DNA from: a bacterium
Lineage (GTDB): Bacteria; UBP4; UBA4092; JAOAEQ01
Assembly (NCBI GenBank): GCA_026416715.1
Contig: JAOAEQ010000007.1
Coordinates: 1-64,000, forward strand
Direction: 5' to 3'
DNA: 64,000 nucleotides
The first letter of the stretch is position 1; each line of letters opens with the position of its first letter. Below are positions 9,186-21,042 of this stretch, piece after piece. A program made the translations under genes and the position numbers. Below the pieces are notes generated by a model. It made no database searches, was not told the DNA's origin, and was given only the letters and a program-made list of their open reading frames with translations.

Positions 9186-11189
9186 ATGTTCCATCATCAG
9201 CAATCAATAGCAATTAACGATTTGTTACCGTCGGTTGTTCTGGTTGGAAATCCGAATGTCGGTAAAAGTGTTATCTTTCGGCATTTAACTGGGAAATATG
9301 TTACAGTATCAAATTATCCGGGGACCACGGTTGAAATTTCTGATGGCATAGGAAAATTTGGAGGAGAGAAATATCGGATTATTGATACTCCAGGAATAAA
9401 TAGTCTAATTCCGGAATCGGAAGACGAACGCGTTACTCGAAATATTTTGTTATCCCGTCCGGACATATATATTGTACAGGTTGGAGATAGCAAGAATCTG
9501 CAACGAACTCTAATCTTAACATTCCAATTACTGGAGTTAGGACTTCCTTTGGTGTTGGTCCTCAATATGGCCGATGAAGCGAAAGAACGTGGAATTCAGA
9601 TAAATGTTGCTGCGATTTCAACAAAACTCCAAATACCAGTTGTAGAAACGGTTGCGATTACCGCTGAGGGAATTAATGACCTAAAATCAACGATATCAAA
9701 TTTAAAATATAACCAAAGCACTCAACCTATAAGGGGGAATAGTAAATTTACTGTAAACTACGGTGAAAAGATTGAATCTGCGCTAAAAAAAATTCAATTA
9801 TTGCTACCACCGACAGTTCAAAATAAACGCGGTATCGCAATTATGTTGTTAAGCGGAGATGATACCATTTTAGAAAATAACCCTTCGATTATTTGCTTAA
9901 CTGAAGCGCAACAAGTTGAACTCCAAACTATTATTCATGAGATGCAGGAATCATTTACAAGACCTTTGTCCATCATAATAACTGAAAAACAGTCTAGCGT
10001 TGCAGAGGAGTTAGTCAATCAGGTAGCTAAATTTGTTAAACTAAAACGCACCGCTATTCGAGAAGCATTAAATCGATTAACACTACATCCGTTTTGGGGA
10101 ACTGGAATCGGTATCATGATTTTATATCTGATGTATCAATTTGTTGGTAAACTAGCTGCAGGCGTTGGAGTGGACTTTTTGCATAACACAGTATTCAACA
10201 AATATCTAAATCCATTTATATCGCAAGTAGTTTATCACAACATTCCGAGTTCGTTTATTCAGCGATTGTTAGTGGGCGAATACGGATTAGTTACTATGGC
10301 GTTAACCTATGCGTTTGCCATAATATTTCCGATTGTAACCGCATTTTTTATTTTTTTTGGGTTCCTAGAAGATTCCGGTTATTTACCGCGATTAGCTGTT
10401 ATGAGCCAGCGAATCCTGCGTCGTATAGGTCTCCATGGTAAAGCTGTGCTTCCACTAGTTTTAGGGCTCGGCTGTGGAACAATGGCAGTATTAACTACAC
10501 GAATTTTAGATACCAAAAAAGAACGGCTGCTTGCGATAATTCTATTAGGATTAGCGATACCGTGTTCCGCTCAACTTGGTGTGATATTAGCAATGTTAAG
10601 TGCTCTATCCTGGCAGGCAATGCTAGTTTGGTTGAGTTCAATTCTTGTTTCTCTATTAATCGTGGGCGCTGTTGCTGAGAAATTTATTCCCGGCAAACGA
10701 AGTAATTTTTTGATCGAACTACCGCCATTACGATTACCTCAATTCAAAAATATTTTTTTGAAGACTGGGACGAGAATTCTATGGTACATAAAAGAAGCAG
10801 TTCCATTATTTATCCTAGGTACACTAATCTTATTTTTCTTAGATACGATTCAGGTATTACGTTGGTTCGAACAGCTTACATCCCCAATTGTTGTTGGATT
10901 TCTCGAATTGCCGAAAAAAGTTACCCAAATATTTTTCATTGGATTTCTTCGGCGGGATTATGGCGCTGCCGGATTATTAATTATGGCGCAGCAAGGTCTG
11001 TTATCTAACCGGCAGATAGTAGTCAGTGCCGTTGCGATAACCTTATTTATTCCCTGTATTGCGCAGGTTTTCGTGACCATCAAAGAGCAGGGAATCAAGT
11101 GGGGGATGATAATATTTTGCAGTGTTATATTGTATGCAATTATTTTTAGCGGTTTATTAAATAGTATCTTAAAATCAATTGGATTTTAA
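9186..11189 (+). CDS. feoB: Ferrous iron transport protein B
   Basis: 667 residues. The N-terminal G domain has G1 GNPNVGKS (21-28), G2-like PGTTVE, G3 DTPG (67-70) and G4 NMAD (127-130). A helical spacer follows, then a polytopic membrane domain from about residue 300 with the two gate-type repeats (GFLEDSGYLPRLAV and the paired FIGFLRRDYGAAGL), and GLGCGTMAVLTTR. FeoB moves Fe(II) across the inner membrane. It lies 40 bp after fur and 22 bp before the DtxR-FeoA gene. No separate FeoA is present; the FeoA-like SH3 domain is fused to the next gene product. Confidence 0.95.
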   Translation: MFHHQQSIAINDLLPSVVLVGNPNVGKSVIFRHLTGKYVTVSNYPGTTVEISDGIGKFGGEKYRIIDTPGINSLIPESEDERVTRNILLSRPDIYIVQVGDSKNLQRTLILTFQLLELGLPLVLVLNMADEAKERGIQINVAAISTKLQIPVVETVAITAEGINDLKSTISNLKYNQSTQPIRGNSKFTVNYGEKIESALKKIQLLLPPTVQNKRGIAIMLLSGDDTILENNPSIICLTEAQQVELQTIIHEMQESFTRPLSIIITEKQSSVAEELVNQVAKFVKLKRTAIREALNRLTLHPFWGTGIGIMILYLMYQFVGKLAAGVGVDFLHNTVFNKYLNPFISQVVYHNIPSSFIQRLLVGEYGLVTMALTYAFAIIFPIVTAFFIFFGFLEDSGYLPRLAVMSQRILRRIGLHGKAVLPLVLGLGCGTMAVLTTRILDTKKERLLAIILLGLAIPCSAQLGVILAMLSALSWQAMLVWLSSILVSLLIVGAVAEKFIPGKRSNFLIELPPLRLPQFKNIFLKTGTRILWYIKEAVPLFILGTLILFFLDTIQVLRWFEQLTSPIVVGFLELPKKVTQIFFIGFLRRDYGAAGLLIMAQQGLLSNRQIVVSAVAITLFIPCIAQVFVTIKEQGIKWGMIIFCSVILYAIIFSGLLNSILKSIGF

Positions 11190-11211
11190 AGAACGAGGAG
11201 AGAATCGTTAT

Positions 11212-11874
11212 ATGGATAATAAATTGGTCGAAGAAGCATTAAGCATAATTTGGGAACAATTTGAATTGGTTAAATTGCATCCGGAAAAACATCCCGATCA
11301 ATTTGTTCCTATTTCAAAACAGATCAGTGAAGATGTAATTCGCTACATGGAACACGATGGTCTAATAAAAAAAAGTGGCACCAATATCCAGTTAACTCCG
11401 ATGGGAATTCAACAAGCAATAAGTATTATTCGGCGACAGCGATTAGCTGAACGGTTACTTGTAGATATTTTAGAACGTCCAAAAACAGAGGTAGATTCAG
11501 ATGCTTGTGAGTTTGAACATATAATTTCGCTCGAAGTAGAACAAAGCATCTGCACCTTGCTCGGTCATCCACAAGAATGTCCCCATGGTAGTCAGATTCC
11601 GATGGGTGATTGTTGTCGTCGCGCAGAAGTTCAAATAACCAGTATCATCGTTCCGTTATCGCGGTTGAGTACGGGTGAATCTGGACGAGTTGCTTATGTA
11701 TTAACTCAAAATCATCCCGAAATTCATCGGTTATTAACGGTAGGAATAGTTCCAGGCAGTAAAGTTAGGCTCCATCAAACGTATCCCGCCTACGTCATTC
11801 AAGTTGGAGAAATGCAATTAGCAATGGAACAGGAAATTGCTGAACATATTTATGTCCGCAGAACAGGTAAATAA
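11212..11874 (+). CDS. DtxR/MntR-family regulator with C-terminal FeoA/SH3 domain
   Basis: 220 residues from the ATG at 11212, preferred over an upstream in-frame start at 11179 that overlaps feoB, because GAGGAGAG lies 9-10 bp before it. An N-terminal winged helix (about 1-75) is followed by a dimerisation/metal region with Cys99-x2-Glu102-His103 and HPQECPHGSQIP, both DtxR hallmarks. A FeoA-like SH3 domain (about 145-220) contains LLTVGIVPGSKV. The family represses metal uptake or activates storage when Fe(II) or Mn(II) binds. Together with Fur this puts two iron regulators in one transcription unit; the fused SH3 might also serve FeoB, though that is speculation. Confidence 0.88.
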   Translation: MDNKLVEEALSIIWEQFELVKLHPEKHPDQFVPISKQISEDVIRYMEHDGLIKKSGTNIQLTPMGIQQAISIIRRQRLAERLLVDILERPKTEVDSDACEFEHIISLEVEQSICTLLGHPQECPHGSQIPMGDCCRRAEVQITSIIVPLSRLSTGESGRVAYVLTQNHPEIHRLLTVGIVPGSKVRLHQTYPAYVIQVGEMQLAMEQEIAEHIYVRRTGK

Positions 11875-11981
11875 AATTTAGAATCTAGAGATAAAAGTCA
11901 AAAGAAACATAAAACAAGAAAGGGAAGCCATGGTTTAGCCAATCTTATGTAGCGGCAGGCAGTGATTGGATGGTTAGATAA

Positions 11982-12001
11982 TTTGTGCCTCTGCGTTTTT
12001 G
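11982..12001 (+). repeat. Short intergenic phrase (TTTGTG-CTCTGCGT type)
   Basis: TTTGTGCCTCTGCGTTTTTG resembles, in reverse complement, the sequence at 55164-55185 (CTTTGTGGTCTCTGCGTCTC). Such phrases recur between genes of many environmental bacteria. They suggest a dispersed degenerate repeat of unknown function. Confidence 0.4.
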
Positions 12002-12072
12002 TTTTTATGGTCTGATATTTAGCCTATCATATGTAGAAATGATGGCGCAAAAAATTTTAATGGTAGAGTGGA

Positions 12073-12091
12073 GCGGGAGGAAAACTCCCGC
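12073..12091. terminator. Strong GC-rich hairpin between feoA/dtxR and rpoC
   Basis: Perfect 7-bp stem GCGGGAG (12073-12079) / CTCCCGC (12085-12091) with a GAAAA loop. It lies in the convergent gap after rpoC (minus) and the DtxR gene (plus). No T run directly follows on either strand, so it may be a 3'-end stabiliser or an atypical terminator. A perfect 14-bp palindrome, TGAATTCGAATTCA, follows at 12111-12124. Confidence 0.45.
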
Positions 12092-12138
12092 AAACCACGT
12101 AGTGTAATTTTGAATTCGAATTCAGGGTTAGATATCTA

Positions 12139-15100
12139 TTAAGATTTTGATACATCAACCTCTACTTCTCTTTCGGATTCAGATTGTATTGTTTCTGATA
12201 TTGTAGGGGATGGTGTGGGTGTTCTACGATCTAATTCCTTGAGTTTAGCTTCAAGGTATTTTGCTTTATCAGCAAGGGGAAGACCAGTTCCTGCAGGAAT
12301 AAGTCTTCCCATAATAACATTTTCTTTCAAACCGCGGAGAAAGTCAATTCGACCAGCAGAAGCTGCTTCTGTGAGGACACGTGTTGTCTCTTGGAAAGAA
12401 GCGGCAGATATAAACGATTCGGTTTCGAGCGACGCTTTGGTAATCCCGAGCAATTTTGGTTTAGCATCAGCCAGTTTTCCGCCGAGTTTAGCGACTCGTG
12501 CATTTTCTTCCCTGAACGTATATTTATCGACTTCATCCCCAAACTTAAACCGGGTATCTCCAATATCGTCAACCGTAACTTTTCGCATCATCTGTCGGAT
12601 GATAATTTCGATATGTTTATCATTGATAGAAACTCCTTGGACACGATAAACTTCTTGAATTTCATTTAACAAAAATTGTTGTACTTCTTTTTCTCCTTGG
12701 ATACGAAGCACATCGTGAGGGTCAACCGACCCATCAGTCAGACGTTCTCCTGCAGTAACATGTTCTCCAGAGCGAACGTTTACGTGCCGATTGAGAGCAA
12801 TGTTATAAGCATATTCAAGTCCATTATCTGCCTTGATAATAATGCGTCTGGTTCCTTTAGAAATACCCGCAAGTTCAACCACGCCATCAACTTCAGCAAT
12901 AAGTGCACATTCTTTCGGGCGTCGTGCTTCAAAAAGTTCTGCGACTCGGGGTAGACCACCGGTGATATCTCGGGAAACAGTTTTTGCTTTGCGAATACGA
13001 GCTAAAACTTGTCCGGCATAAACTCGTTTTCCATCATCTACCTCGGATTCATGTGCAAGATAACATCCGCTTGGTAATGGATACGAATTGAGTATTTCTT
13101 TTGGATTAGCTGGATTAAGAATTTGTATTTCTGGATGTAATTCCGCTTTATGTTCAATAATAACCCGATTGCTTACCCCGGTAGATTCGTCAAATTCCTT
13201 TTTCATGGTTTTATCTTCAATAATATCTTTGAATCTAACGATTCCTTCTACATCAGTAAAAATAGGTATATTGTGTGGGTCCCAGACGACAACACGTTCA
13301 CCACTATTAACCTTTTCACCATCAGCAACAGAAATCGTTGCCCCATAACTAATATCACGAAACTCCTGAATAACCTTGTTGTCAGAATCAAGGATAACTA
13401 TCGATCCACCACGATTGAGCACAACATGTTTATTTTGTGGATTGGTAACTGTTTGCAAGTTCCGATATTTGACAATTCCGGGAGCACTAGCTTCATACCA
13501 TCCTTCCAATTTCCGAGCAGCAGTACCTCCAATATGGAATGTCCGCAAGGTTAATTGTGTTCCTGGTTCGCCAATAGACTGGGCAGCAATAATTCCAACC
13601 GCTTCTCCAATTGCAATTAATTTTCCAGTAGATAAATCAGCACCGTAGCATTTTTGACATACTCCCCGTAAGGTCTCACAAGTTAATACTGAACGAATAG
13701 TTACCGCTTCAATATTTGCTTCTTCAATAGCTTGCGCTAGGTTTTCATCAATTAGCGTATCCGCTTTAACAATTATATTGCCGCTAATAGGATCAATAAC
13801 ATCTTCTAGAGTAACTCGACCAAGAACCCGGTCTGCAAGAGTTTCTAAAACCCGAACCCCTTTTGGTGTGGACTCTTTAATTGCCTGAACTACAATACCT
13901 TTGATGGTATGGCAATCTTCTTCAATAATTGTTACGTCTTGTGCGACATCAACCAGTCGTCGGGTTAAATATCCAGCATCAGCAGTTTTTAACGCGGTAT
14001 CGGCAAGTCCTTTTCGGGCACCGTGGGTCGAAATAAAATATTCAAGCACTGTTAATCCTTCTCGGAAGTTCCGTTCGATAGGTTGTTCGATAATTTCACC
14101 CACACCACCAGTAAGTTTTTTCATTGGTTTTGCCATTAACCCACGCATTCCTGCTAACTGACGAACTTGTAAATGTGATCCCCGTGCGCCACTATCTGCC
14201 ATCATAAAAACAGAATTAAATCCGTCATTAACTTTTTCTAATTCAGCTAACATTGCTGTAGCTACATCTTCAGTAGCGTGTGACCAAATATCAATAATCT
14301 TATTATATCGTTCAGTATTCGTCACCAGACCTCGGGTATAGTCTTGTGTAACTTTATCAACTTCTTTTTTAGCTCGTTCTAATATCTCATTTTTTTTCGG
14401 CGGAACTTTTAAATCATCAATGTTAATACTAATTCCAGCACGAGTCGCATATTTAAATCCCAGGCTCTTCAATTCATCTAGTAAAATAGCTGTTTTCTGA
14501 TTTCCATATTGCTTGCAATAATCGCCCACCATCATACTTAATTTCTTTTTATTTAATAAGCAATTTGCATACGGTTTATCGCTAAAGAAAGAAATTCCTT
14601 CAGGTAGTGAGAGATGAAACAATATCCGACCCACAGTGGTTATCCATTCTTTTCTTTGGGTAGGATTATTTTCATCGGGTAGCCGTACTTTAATTTTTGC
14701 GTGTAAATCGACCAGTTTATGCTCATACGCATAAACTGCTTCATCAAATGATGAAAATATTTTACCCTCACCTTTAGCTCCCGGTCTTTCTTTAGTTAGA
14801 TAATAGCAACCGAGAACAATATCCTGAGTTGGCGAAGCAATTGGTTTTCCATCTCGCGGGGAGAGAATATGATACGTTGAAAGCATGATATCCCGTGCTT
14901 CGATTTGCGCTTCTTTCGATAGGGGAACGTGGACAGCCATCTGGTCACCATCGAAATCAGCATTAAATGCAGTGCAGACCATTGGATGAAGCTTGATAGC
15001 TTTTCCTTCAACAAGCACCGGTTCAAAAGCTTGCACGCCTAACCGATGCAACGTAGGTGCACGGTTTAGTAGTACAGGATGTTTTTTTGTAACTTCTTCT

Positions 15101-16455
15101 AACACATCGAAGACAACAGGATCTTCGCGTTCAATGAGTTTTTTTGCACTTTTTATCGTATTTGCTTTCCCTATTTTTTCAAGTTGTTTAATAATGAATG
15201 GTTCAAATAGTTCAAGCGCCATTTTCTTTGGTAATCCGCACTGATTGAATTTGAGTTCTGGTCCGACAACGATAACGGAACGACCTGAATAATCAACCCG
15301 CTTTCCAAGTAAATTCTGCCGAAACCGGCCTTGTTTACCTTTCAACATATCAGAAAGTGATTTTAATGGTCGATTGTTTTGTCCTTTAATCGGTTTTCCG
15401 CGACGACCATTATCAAATAAGGCATCTACGGCTTCTTGTAGCATCCGTTTTTCATTTCGCAAAATTACTTCCGGCGCATTGATTTCCATTAACCGACGCA
15501 ACCGATTATTCCGATTAATCACTCGACGATAAAGGTCATTTAAATCGGAGGTAGCAAATCGTCCCCCATCAAGGGCTACCAGTGGCCGTAAATCAGGGGG
15601 AATGACGGGAATAACGTCTAATATCATCCATTCAGGACGATTGCCGCTATCTCGAAACGATTCAACTACCCGAAGCCGTTTAATAATCTTTTTTTGTTTT
15701 TGCGTTGAAGTAGTCTCCTTCATTTGCGCAAATAATTCTTTTGCTAATGCTGTACAATCTATTTCTGATAGCAAAATTTTAATTGCTTCGGCTCCCATCA
15801 TAGCTACAAAAGCATCTTTACCAAATTTGTCAACATTTGCTTGGTATTCATCTTCGGTGAGCAATTGTTTTTTCTGGAGAGGAGTATTTTTCGGATCGAT
15901 AACAATATATTCTTGAAAATACAATACCCGAGTTAAACTTGCGAGCGTTAAATCTAATAAATTACCAATTCGACTCGGAGTCCCCTTGAAAAACCAGATA
16001 TGGGATACAGGCGCCGCCAGTTTAATGTATCCCATTCGTTGCCGACGCACTTTTGATAACGCAACTTCGACTCCACATTTTTCGCAGACTATTCCCCGAT
16101 ATTTAATCCGTTTATACTTTCCACAAGAACACTCCCAATCTTTAACCGGACCAAAAATCCGTTCACAGAATAATCCATCTCGTTCCGGTTTAAACGTTCG
16201 GTAATTTATAGTCTCAGGCTTTTTAACTTCTCCAAAAGAACAAAGCTGTTGATCTTTTTTCGATTTAATACAACGACAAAAACCTTCTTTATCAGTTTGA
16301 CGACATTGTCTTCGGACCCACTGAATTATTTGTTCCGGACTAGCGATACTAATTCTAATTGCATCAATTTCATTAATGGTATTCCCTGCAGCAATAAACC
16401 GATGAAAATCGTTTACTTGGTATGAACCAGCTTCAAGTTTTATATTTGATTGCAT
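12139..16455 (-). CDS. rpoC: DNA-directed RNA polymerase subunit beta'
   Basis: 1438 residues. Seen: zinc-ribbon [20 protein letters not shown], the active-centre NADFDGDQM with Mg-binding Asp500, Asp502 and Asp504, the second zinc site ([13 protein letters not shown]), trigger-loop region [16 protein letters not shown], and the C-terminal ILTEAA-type segment. Between [12 protein letters not shown] and [13 protein letters not shown], normally almost adjacent, sits an extra 26 residues (47-72) containing Cys51, Cys60, Cys62 and Cys72. The C-terminus has an acidic serine/threonine-rich tail. The start lies 85 bp after rpoB, so the two are co-transcribed. No ribosomal protein gene follows; the operon ends facing the DtxR gene. 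Confidence 0.98.
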   Translation of the reverse strand: MQSNIKLEAGSYQVNDFHRFIAAGNTINEIDAIRISIASPEQIIQWVRRQCRQTDKEGFCRCIKSKKDQQLCSFGEVKKPETINYRTFKPERDGLFCERIFGPVKDWECSCGKYKRIKYRGIVCEKCGVEVALSKVRRQRMGYIKLAAPVSHIWFFKGTPSRIGNLLDLTLASLTRVLYFQEYIVIDPKNTPLQKKQLLTEDEYQANVDKFGKDAFVAMMGAEAIKILLSEIDCTALAKELFAQMKETTSTQKQKKIIKRLRVVESFRDSGNRPEWMILDVIPVIPPDLRPLVALDGGRFATSDLNDLYRRVINRNNRLRRLMEINAPEVILRNEKRMLQEAVDALFDNGRRGKPIKGQNNRPLKSLSDMLKGKQGRFRQNLLGKRVDYSGRSVIVVGPELKFNQCGLPKKMALELFEPFIIKQLEKIGKANTIKSAKKLIEREDPVVFDVLEEVTKKHPVLLNRAPTLHRLGVQAFEPVLVEGKAIKLHPMVCTAFNADFDGDQMAVHVPLSKEAQIEARDIMLSTYHILSPRDGKPIASPTQDIVLGCYYLTKERPGAKGEGKIFSSFDEAVYAYEHKLVDLHAKIKVRLPDENNPTQRKEWITTVGRILFHLSLPEGISFFSDKPYANCLLNKKKLSMMVGDYCKQYGNQKTAILLDELKSLGFKYATRAGISINIDDLKVPPKKNEILERAKKEVDKVTQDYTRGLVTNTERYNKIIDIWSHATEDVATAMLAELEKVNDGFNSVFMMADSGARGSHLQVRQLAGMRGLMAKPMKKLTGGVGEIIEQPIERNFREGLTVLEYFISTHGARKGLADTALKTADAGYLTRRLVDVAQDVTIIEEDCHTIKGIVVQAIKESTPKGVRVLETLADRVLGRVTLEDVIDPISGNIIVKADTLIDENLAQAIEEANIEAVTIRSVLTCETLRGVCQKCYGADLSTGKLIAIGEAVGIIAAQSIGEPGTQLTLRTFHIGGTAARKLEGWYEASAPGIVKYRNLQTVTNPQNKHVVLNRGGSIVILDSDNKVIQEFRDISYGATISVADGEKVNSGERVVVWDPHNIPIFTDVEGIVRFKDIIEDKTMKKEFDESTGVSNRVIIEHKAELHPEIQILNPANPKEILNSYPLPSGCYLAHESEVDDGKRVYAGQVLARIRKAKTVSRDITGGLPRVAELFEARRPKECALIAEVDGVVELAGISKGTRRIIIKADNGLEYAYNIALNRHVNVRSGEHVTAGERLTDGSVDPHDVLRIQGEKEVQQFLLNEIQEVYRVQGVSINDKHIEIIIRQMMRKVTVDDIGDTRFKFGDEVDKYTFREENARVAKLGGKLADAKPKLLGITKASLETESFISAASFQETTRVLTEAASAGRIDFLRGLKENVIMGRLIPAGTGLPLADKAKYLEAKLKELDRRTPTPSPTISETIQSESEREVEVDVSKS

Positions 16456-16540
16456 AGGTTACCTCACTCATTATAAAATAAATTTTATGGTGTGATTGGG
16501 TTATGTTTTTATCTAGGCAAATTGAGAAGTCCCATTTATT

Positions 16541-19500
16541 TTATTTTTTTATTCCAGGTACTGGCTGTGGTTTTGATTCATCCACAAACATTTCGGTTCC
16601 AGATATAGCTGAGTCGCTTATATTCGTCGATATTTCTGATTTCAATTCTGTTCCGCCCGTTTCTCCGCGTTTTTTTGATAACACGTCTATCTGAAGTCCC
16701 AATCCTTGCAATTCTTTGACCAATACATTGAACGATTCTGGAATACCCGGGGCTGCAGTATGTTCACCTTTAACTATCGATTCGTAAACTTTGGTTCTTC
16801 CTTGCACATCATCTGATTTCACGGTAAGTAATTCTTGTAAAGTATACGCAGCGCCATAAGCTTCAAGTGCCCAAACTTCCATTTCACCAAAACGTTGTCC
16901 ACCAAATTGCGCTTTTCCACCTAACGGCTGCTGGGTAACTAAAGAATATGGGCCAATAGAACGAGCATGGATTTTATCATCAACTAAATGTGCTAACTTC
17001 ATGATATAGGTATATCCAACAGCAATCTCATTATCAAAAGGTTCGCCTGTTAATCCGTCATAAAGTATCGTTTTACCGGATTCGGGAAGCCCAACTTTTT
17101 TAAGCCAATCTTTAATGGAGTCATGTTTTTTCAAATGCTTACCCGATTCCAATTCTGTTTCTCGAGCTCCATCGAAAACCGGACTGGCCACATGTAATCC
17201 ACCACATTCGGTACATCGTGGAGAAATCGATTCAGCTGTTTCTGCTTTTTCTTTATGTTTTGCATTTGCTTTAGGACATTCGGGGTCGTGCATTTTTGCT
17301 GCGGCCCAGCCAAGATGCAATTCTAAAATTTGGCCCACATTCATACGTGAAGGTACTCCCAATGGATTGAGAATAATATCCACCGGCGTTCCATCAGCTA
17401 AATATGGCATATCCTCTTCAGGTACAATTTTAGCAACCACCCCTTTATTTCCGTGTCGGCCGGCAAGTTTATCTCCAACGGTTAATTTTCGCTTCTTGGC
17501 AACATACACTTTAACAAGTTTTGCTACTCCAGGAGGTAACTCATCACCATTACGGATTTGGTCTAACTTTTTCTGAAATTGTTGTTCAGCTTCTGCAATT
17601 TGTTTCTCTTCAAACTCCCAGTTTTCGCGAAGCGCTTCTATTACGGTGGCCGGAAGTTTTAATATTCCCTGGTTAAATTTTTCACGCAGTAAATCAACAA
17701 ACTCAGCGTTAATTTCATCTCCTGGTTTGTACAAAGCTTTGCGTTGTCCTGGAATATAAATCGGCGATTTAATTTTTTGACCAAACAATTTACGAATCCG
17801 TTTTTTAGTTTCTTCCCGAATATGTTTAACCTGTTTATCTCGAGCTTTTTTTGCTTCATCAATCAATCGAGCTTCTTCATTTTTCTCAGCAACAGTGGTT
17901 CGTTCCCGACGAGAAAATACTTTTGTATCGATAACAATTCCTTCATTTCCTGGCGGTAAGCGTAAAGAAGCATCGAGAACATCCCCAGCTTTTTCACCAA
18001 AAATGGCTCGCAATAATTTTTCTTCACTCGATAATTCCGTTTCACCCTTCGGGGTAACTTTACCGACCAAAATGTCATTCGGGCGGACTTCAGCTCCTAT
18101 CCGAATAATCCCATTTTCATCCAGATTCCGTAACGCTTCTTCGCCTAAATTAGGAATATCTCGGGTAATTTCTTCTTTACCGAGTTTAGTATCCCGCGCT
18201 TCTAACTCAAATTCTTCAATATGGACACTACTAAAAATATCATCTTTAACTAAACGTTCCGAGACAATAATGGCATCTTCAAAATTATATCCGTACCACG
18301 GCATATATGCAGCTAGAACATTTCTACCAAGCGCCAATTCGCCATGGTCAATTGCGGGACCATCAGCAATAATCTGACCTTTTTTAACCTTATCGCCAGG
18401 TTTCACTACCGCCCGTTGATTAATGCACGTACTCTGATTACTTCGGTTATACTTTCGCAATTGGTAAACTTGATGTTTGGCAGGAAGATATGGAGCACGA
18501 CTTGGTTCAGTGTTTTCTTCGATAACAATCATATCACTGGAAACATAAGTTACAATTCCATCGGATTTTGCGGTTATGCAAGAACCAGAATCTACCGCAA
18601 CTTTATGTTCAATTCCTGTACCTATTAATGGTGCTTCGGTGCGAAGAAGAGGAACAGCTTGCCGTTGCATATTGCTACCCATCAGTGCACGGTTTGCATC
18701 ATCATGTTCAAGGAACGGAATTAATGCTGCGGAAACACTAACCAATTGTTTCGGTGAAATATCCATAAAATTTACCTTATCTCGGGTAACTCGAGTGAAT
18801 TCACCTCGGTGTCGAACATAAATCATTTCGTTCTGGAACCGACCATCTTCTTTCAGAGGTTCATTAGCTTGAGCGATAAAATATTTTTCTTCTTGATCGG
18901 CGGTGAGATGTTCGATTTCATTTGTCACTCGACCTTTAATAACTTTACGATAGGGCGTTTCTATGAATCCAAATTCGTCAATTCGCGCAAATGTTGCAAG
19001 TGAAGAAATTAAACCGATATTTGGCCCTTCTGGGGTTTCAATAGGACAAATGCGACCATAGTGAGTATAATGAACGTCACGCACTTCAAACCCAGCGCGT
19101 TCGCGGTTTAATCCACCGGGTCCTAACGCACTTAACCGACGTTTATTTGTCAATTCCGCTAGTGGGTTCGTTTGGTCCATAAACTGGGATAATTGACTTC
19201 GTCCGAAGAAATCTCGAATAGCTGCAAAAACAGGTTTCGGATTTATTAGATTATGGGGCATCGCACTATCCAAATCAAGAATACTTAATCGTTCACGAAT
19301 CCCCCGTTCCATAGCTGCTAATCCCATTCGAATCTGATTCTCTAATAATTCTCCTACGGAGCGTATTCGCCGATTGCCTAGATGGTCTATGTCATCGATA
19401 ATATCTTCACCATCTTTAAGGCGAAGAAGATGTTTTAGAATTTCAACAATATCTTCTTTATGCAGAATTCGATCATCACTGTCGCCGGTTAATCCCAATT

Positions 19501-20602
19501 TTCGGTTTAAGCGCACACGACCTACTTTTCCTAAATCATATCGTTTAGAATTACTAAACATTGTCTCTAGAAGAAGCTGACCACTTTTCGGGGAAGGTGG
19601 GTTTCCAGGTCGTATCCTGCGATATAATTCGATCAAAGCATCGTTTTTCGTTTTATAGGGGTCTTTTTCTAATGTTTTTAAAAAACATTGATTAGATTTA
19701 CTAAAATCAATATCAATAATTTTTACTTTTTTAATACCAAGCTTACGGAGCTGATTAACCATTTCTTCAGATATTTTCTGCGGCGGTTCCGCAACAACTT
19801 CACCGGTTTCCATATCTACCACATCCTCTGCAATACGATATGGTTCTTTCATTGCGAAAATATCACGTAAATCAGTGTCTAGTTTAATTTCTCTGGTAGG
19901 GTATACCGCAGCAATAAGTTCTTCGTCTGAATTATACCCAAATGCGCGTAATAGCGTGGTAATATAAAATTTGCGCCTGCGGTCAATCGATACAGTAATT
20001 AAATCTGCGGCATCTAGTTCCATTTCTAACCAGGCACCTCGGGTCGGAATTAATCTCGCGGTTAATATTGGGCGTCCACTTGGATGTTGTTCTGTTCCAA
20101 AAGATACACCTGGAGAACGATGGAGTTGACTTACAATAACCCGTTCTGCTCCATTAATAACAAATGTTCCGGTAGGTGTCATTAACGGGATTTCGCCTAA
20201 GTATAGCTCCTGCTCTTTAATATCCTTAATATATTGGGTTCCGGTGGCCTTATCCATTTTTCGGACAATAAGCTGAAATTTTACTTTCACTGGTGCTGCA
20301 TAGGTCATGCCCCGATCCATACATTCTTCAATAGTATATTTTGGGTCTCCAATTGAATAGCTGGTAAAATCAAGCGTGGTTTTATCACCGCTAGCTGATA
20401 TGGCTTCAATTGGGAATATCGAACGAAATGCAGCTTGGAGACCAATATCCTTCCGTTTTTCTGGTGGCACTGTTTGCTGTAAAAATTCTTCATACGATTT
20501 CTGTTGAATTTCAATTAAATTCGGCATGTCGATCACATCTTCTAATCGGGCAAAACTATACCGGCTCCGGCTACGAATGGGAAGGGTATCCTCTTTTTTC
20601 AT
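16541..20602 (-). CDS. rpoB: DNA-directed RNA polymerase subunit beta
   Basis: 1353 residues. Motifs include the rifampicin region [37 protein letters not shown], and [20 protein letters not shown] near the C-terminus. Between LHLGWAAAK and ASPVFDGA is an insert of about 37 residues (1103-1139) with His1105, Cys1109, Cys1130 and Cys1133, resembling a small metal knuckle; E. coli carries an unrelated insert in the same place. AGGAGG lies 11 bp before the ATG. Unlike the usual rplKAJL-rpoBC order, 440 bp of non-coding DNA and divergent hemB lie upstream. Confidence 0.98.
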   Translation of the reverse strand: MKKEDTLPIRSRSRYSFARLEDVIDMPNLIEIQQKSYEEFLQQTVPPEKRKDIGLQAAFRSIFPIEAISASGDKTTLDFTSYSIGDPKYTIEECMDRGMTYAAPVKVKFQLIVRKMDKATGTQYIKDIKEQELYLGEIPLMTPTGTFVINGAERVIVSQLHRSPGVSFGTEQHPSGRPILTARLIPTRGAWLEMELDAADLITVSIDRRRKFYITTLLRAFGYNSDEELIAAVYPTREIKLDTDLRDIFAMKEPYRIAEDVVDMETGEVVAEPPQKISEEMVNQLRKLGIKKVKIIDIDFSKSNQCFLKTLEKDPYKTKNDALIELYRRIRPGNPPSPKSGQLLLETMFSNSKRYDLGKVGRVRLNRKLGLTGDSDDRILHKEDIVEILKHLLRLKDGEDIIDDIDHLGNRRIRSVGELLENQIRMGLAAMERGIRERLSILDLDSAMPHNLINPKPVFAAIRDFFGRSQLSQFMDQTNPLAELTNKRRLSALGPGGLNRERAGFEVRDVHYTHYGRICPIETPEGPNIGLISSLATFARIDEFGFIETPYRKVIKGRVTNEIEHLTADQEEKYFIAQANEPLKEDGRFQNEMIYVRHRGEFTRVTRDKVNFMDISPKQLVSVSAALIPFLEHDDANRALMGSNMQRQAVPLLRTEAPLIGTGIEHKVAVDSGSCITAKSDGIVTYVSSDMIVIEENTEPSRAPYLPAKHQVYQLRKYNRSNQSTCINQRAVVKPGDKVKKGQIIADGPAIDHGELALGRNVLAAYMPWYGYNFEDAIIVSERLVKDDIFSSVHIEEFELEARDTKLGKEEITRDIPNLGEEALRNLDENGIIRIGAEVRPNDILVGKVTPKGETELSSEEKLLRAIFGEKAGDVLDASLRLPPGNEGIVIDTKVFSRRERTTVAEKNEEARLIDEAKKARDKQVKHIREETKKRIRKLFGQKIKSPIYIPGQRKALYKPGDEINAEFVDLLREKFNQGILKLPATVIEALRENWEFEEKQIAEAEQQFQKKLDQIRNGDELPPGVAKLVKVYVAKKRKLTVGDKLAGRHGNKGVVAKIVPEEDMPYLADGTPVDIILNPLGVPSRMNVGQILELHLGWAAAKMHDPECPKANAKHKEKAETAESISPRCTECGGLHVASPVFDGARETELESGKHLKKHDSIKDWLKKVGLPESGKTILYDGLTGEPFDNEIAVGYTYIMKLAHLVDDKIHARSIGPYSLVTQQPLGGKAQFGGQRFGEMEVWALEAYGAAYTLQELLTVKSDDVQGRTKVYESIVKGEHTAAPGIPESFNVLVKELQGLGLQIDVLSKKRGETGGTELKSEISTNISDSAISGTEMFVDESKPQPVPGIKK

Positions 20603-20838
20603 TGATATATAAACCTCCTAGTTGGGGATATGAATTTTACGGCTTTAATTGATAAGTACATTAAGTTAGAGATGTTTTTAGTAATACGAGATCGGGGTAT
20701 TAGCATCATCCCGTCCATTGTGGTAAAATTTACCTAATTGAACATCAGCGAGGGGAAAAAAGTTTGACAATAAGCGCGGTTTTTTGAAGACAGTAAAGTA
20801 TTTTACCAATGACTTTTGCATATTATAGACAAATATAT

Positions 20839-20868
20839 ATTTTAACAAAAATATTTATAAAATGTCAA
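20839..20868 (-). promoter_or_regulatory. Putative promoter of rpoBC
   Basis: On the minus strand, TTGACA (20868-20863), an 18-bp spacer and TAAAAT (20844-20839). The predicted start leaves a leader of about 230 nt before rpoB. Function is inferred from motif match and position. Confidence 0.55.
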
Positions 20869-20927
20869 ATTTTAATTATACTTTAAATGTCATAATATGT
20901 ATATTTTAATGTTTATTTTTAATGTCA
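20861..20927. promoter_or_regulatory. Three AATGTCA repeats in the rpoB-hemB intergenic region
   Basis: AATGTCA occurs at 20861, 20886 and 20921 (minus strand TGACATT), spaced 25 and 35 bp. The first overlaps the rpoB -35. The others could be alternative -35 elements or a regulator site. The rest of the 440-bp gap (20603-21042) is very AT-rich. It holds the hemB promoter and a 13-bp near-palindrome, GGTAAAATTTACC (20722-20734). Confidence 0.35.
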
Positions 20928-20997
20928 TTATGGATTATTTTATAAAAATCATTGAAATCTATATGGTTACGTCTGATGCTTATATAGTTCTTTATTA

Positions 20998-21006
20998 TGC
21001 TATAAT
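20998..21006 (+). promoter_or_regulatory. Extended -10 promoter of hemB
   Basis: TGCTATAAT gives a perfect -10 (21001-21006) with a TGn extension, 36 bp before the hemB ATG. The -35 region is poor, as is common for extended -10 promoters. Confidence 0.65.
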
Positions 21007-21042
21007 ACTTGCGATAATTTATTGAAAGGAAAATAAATATAT

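Noticed and set aside
20722-20734. GGTAAAATTTACC near-palindrome in the rpoB leader
   Set aside because: Short, AT-rich and single copy; no linked motif suggests an operator or riboswitch.
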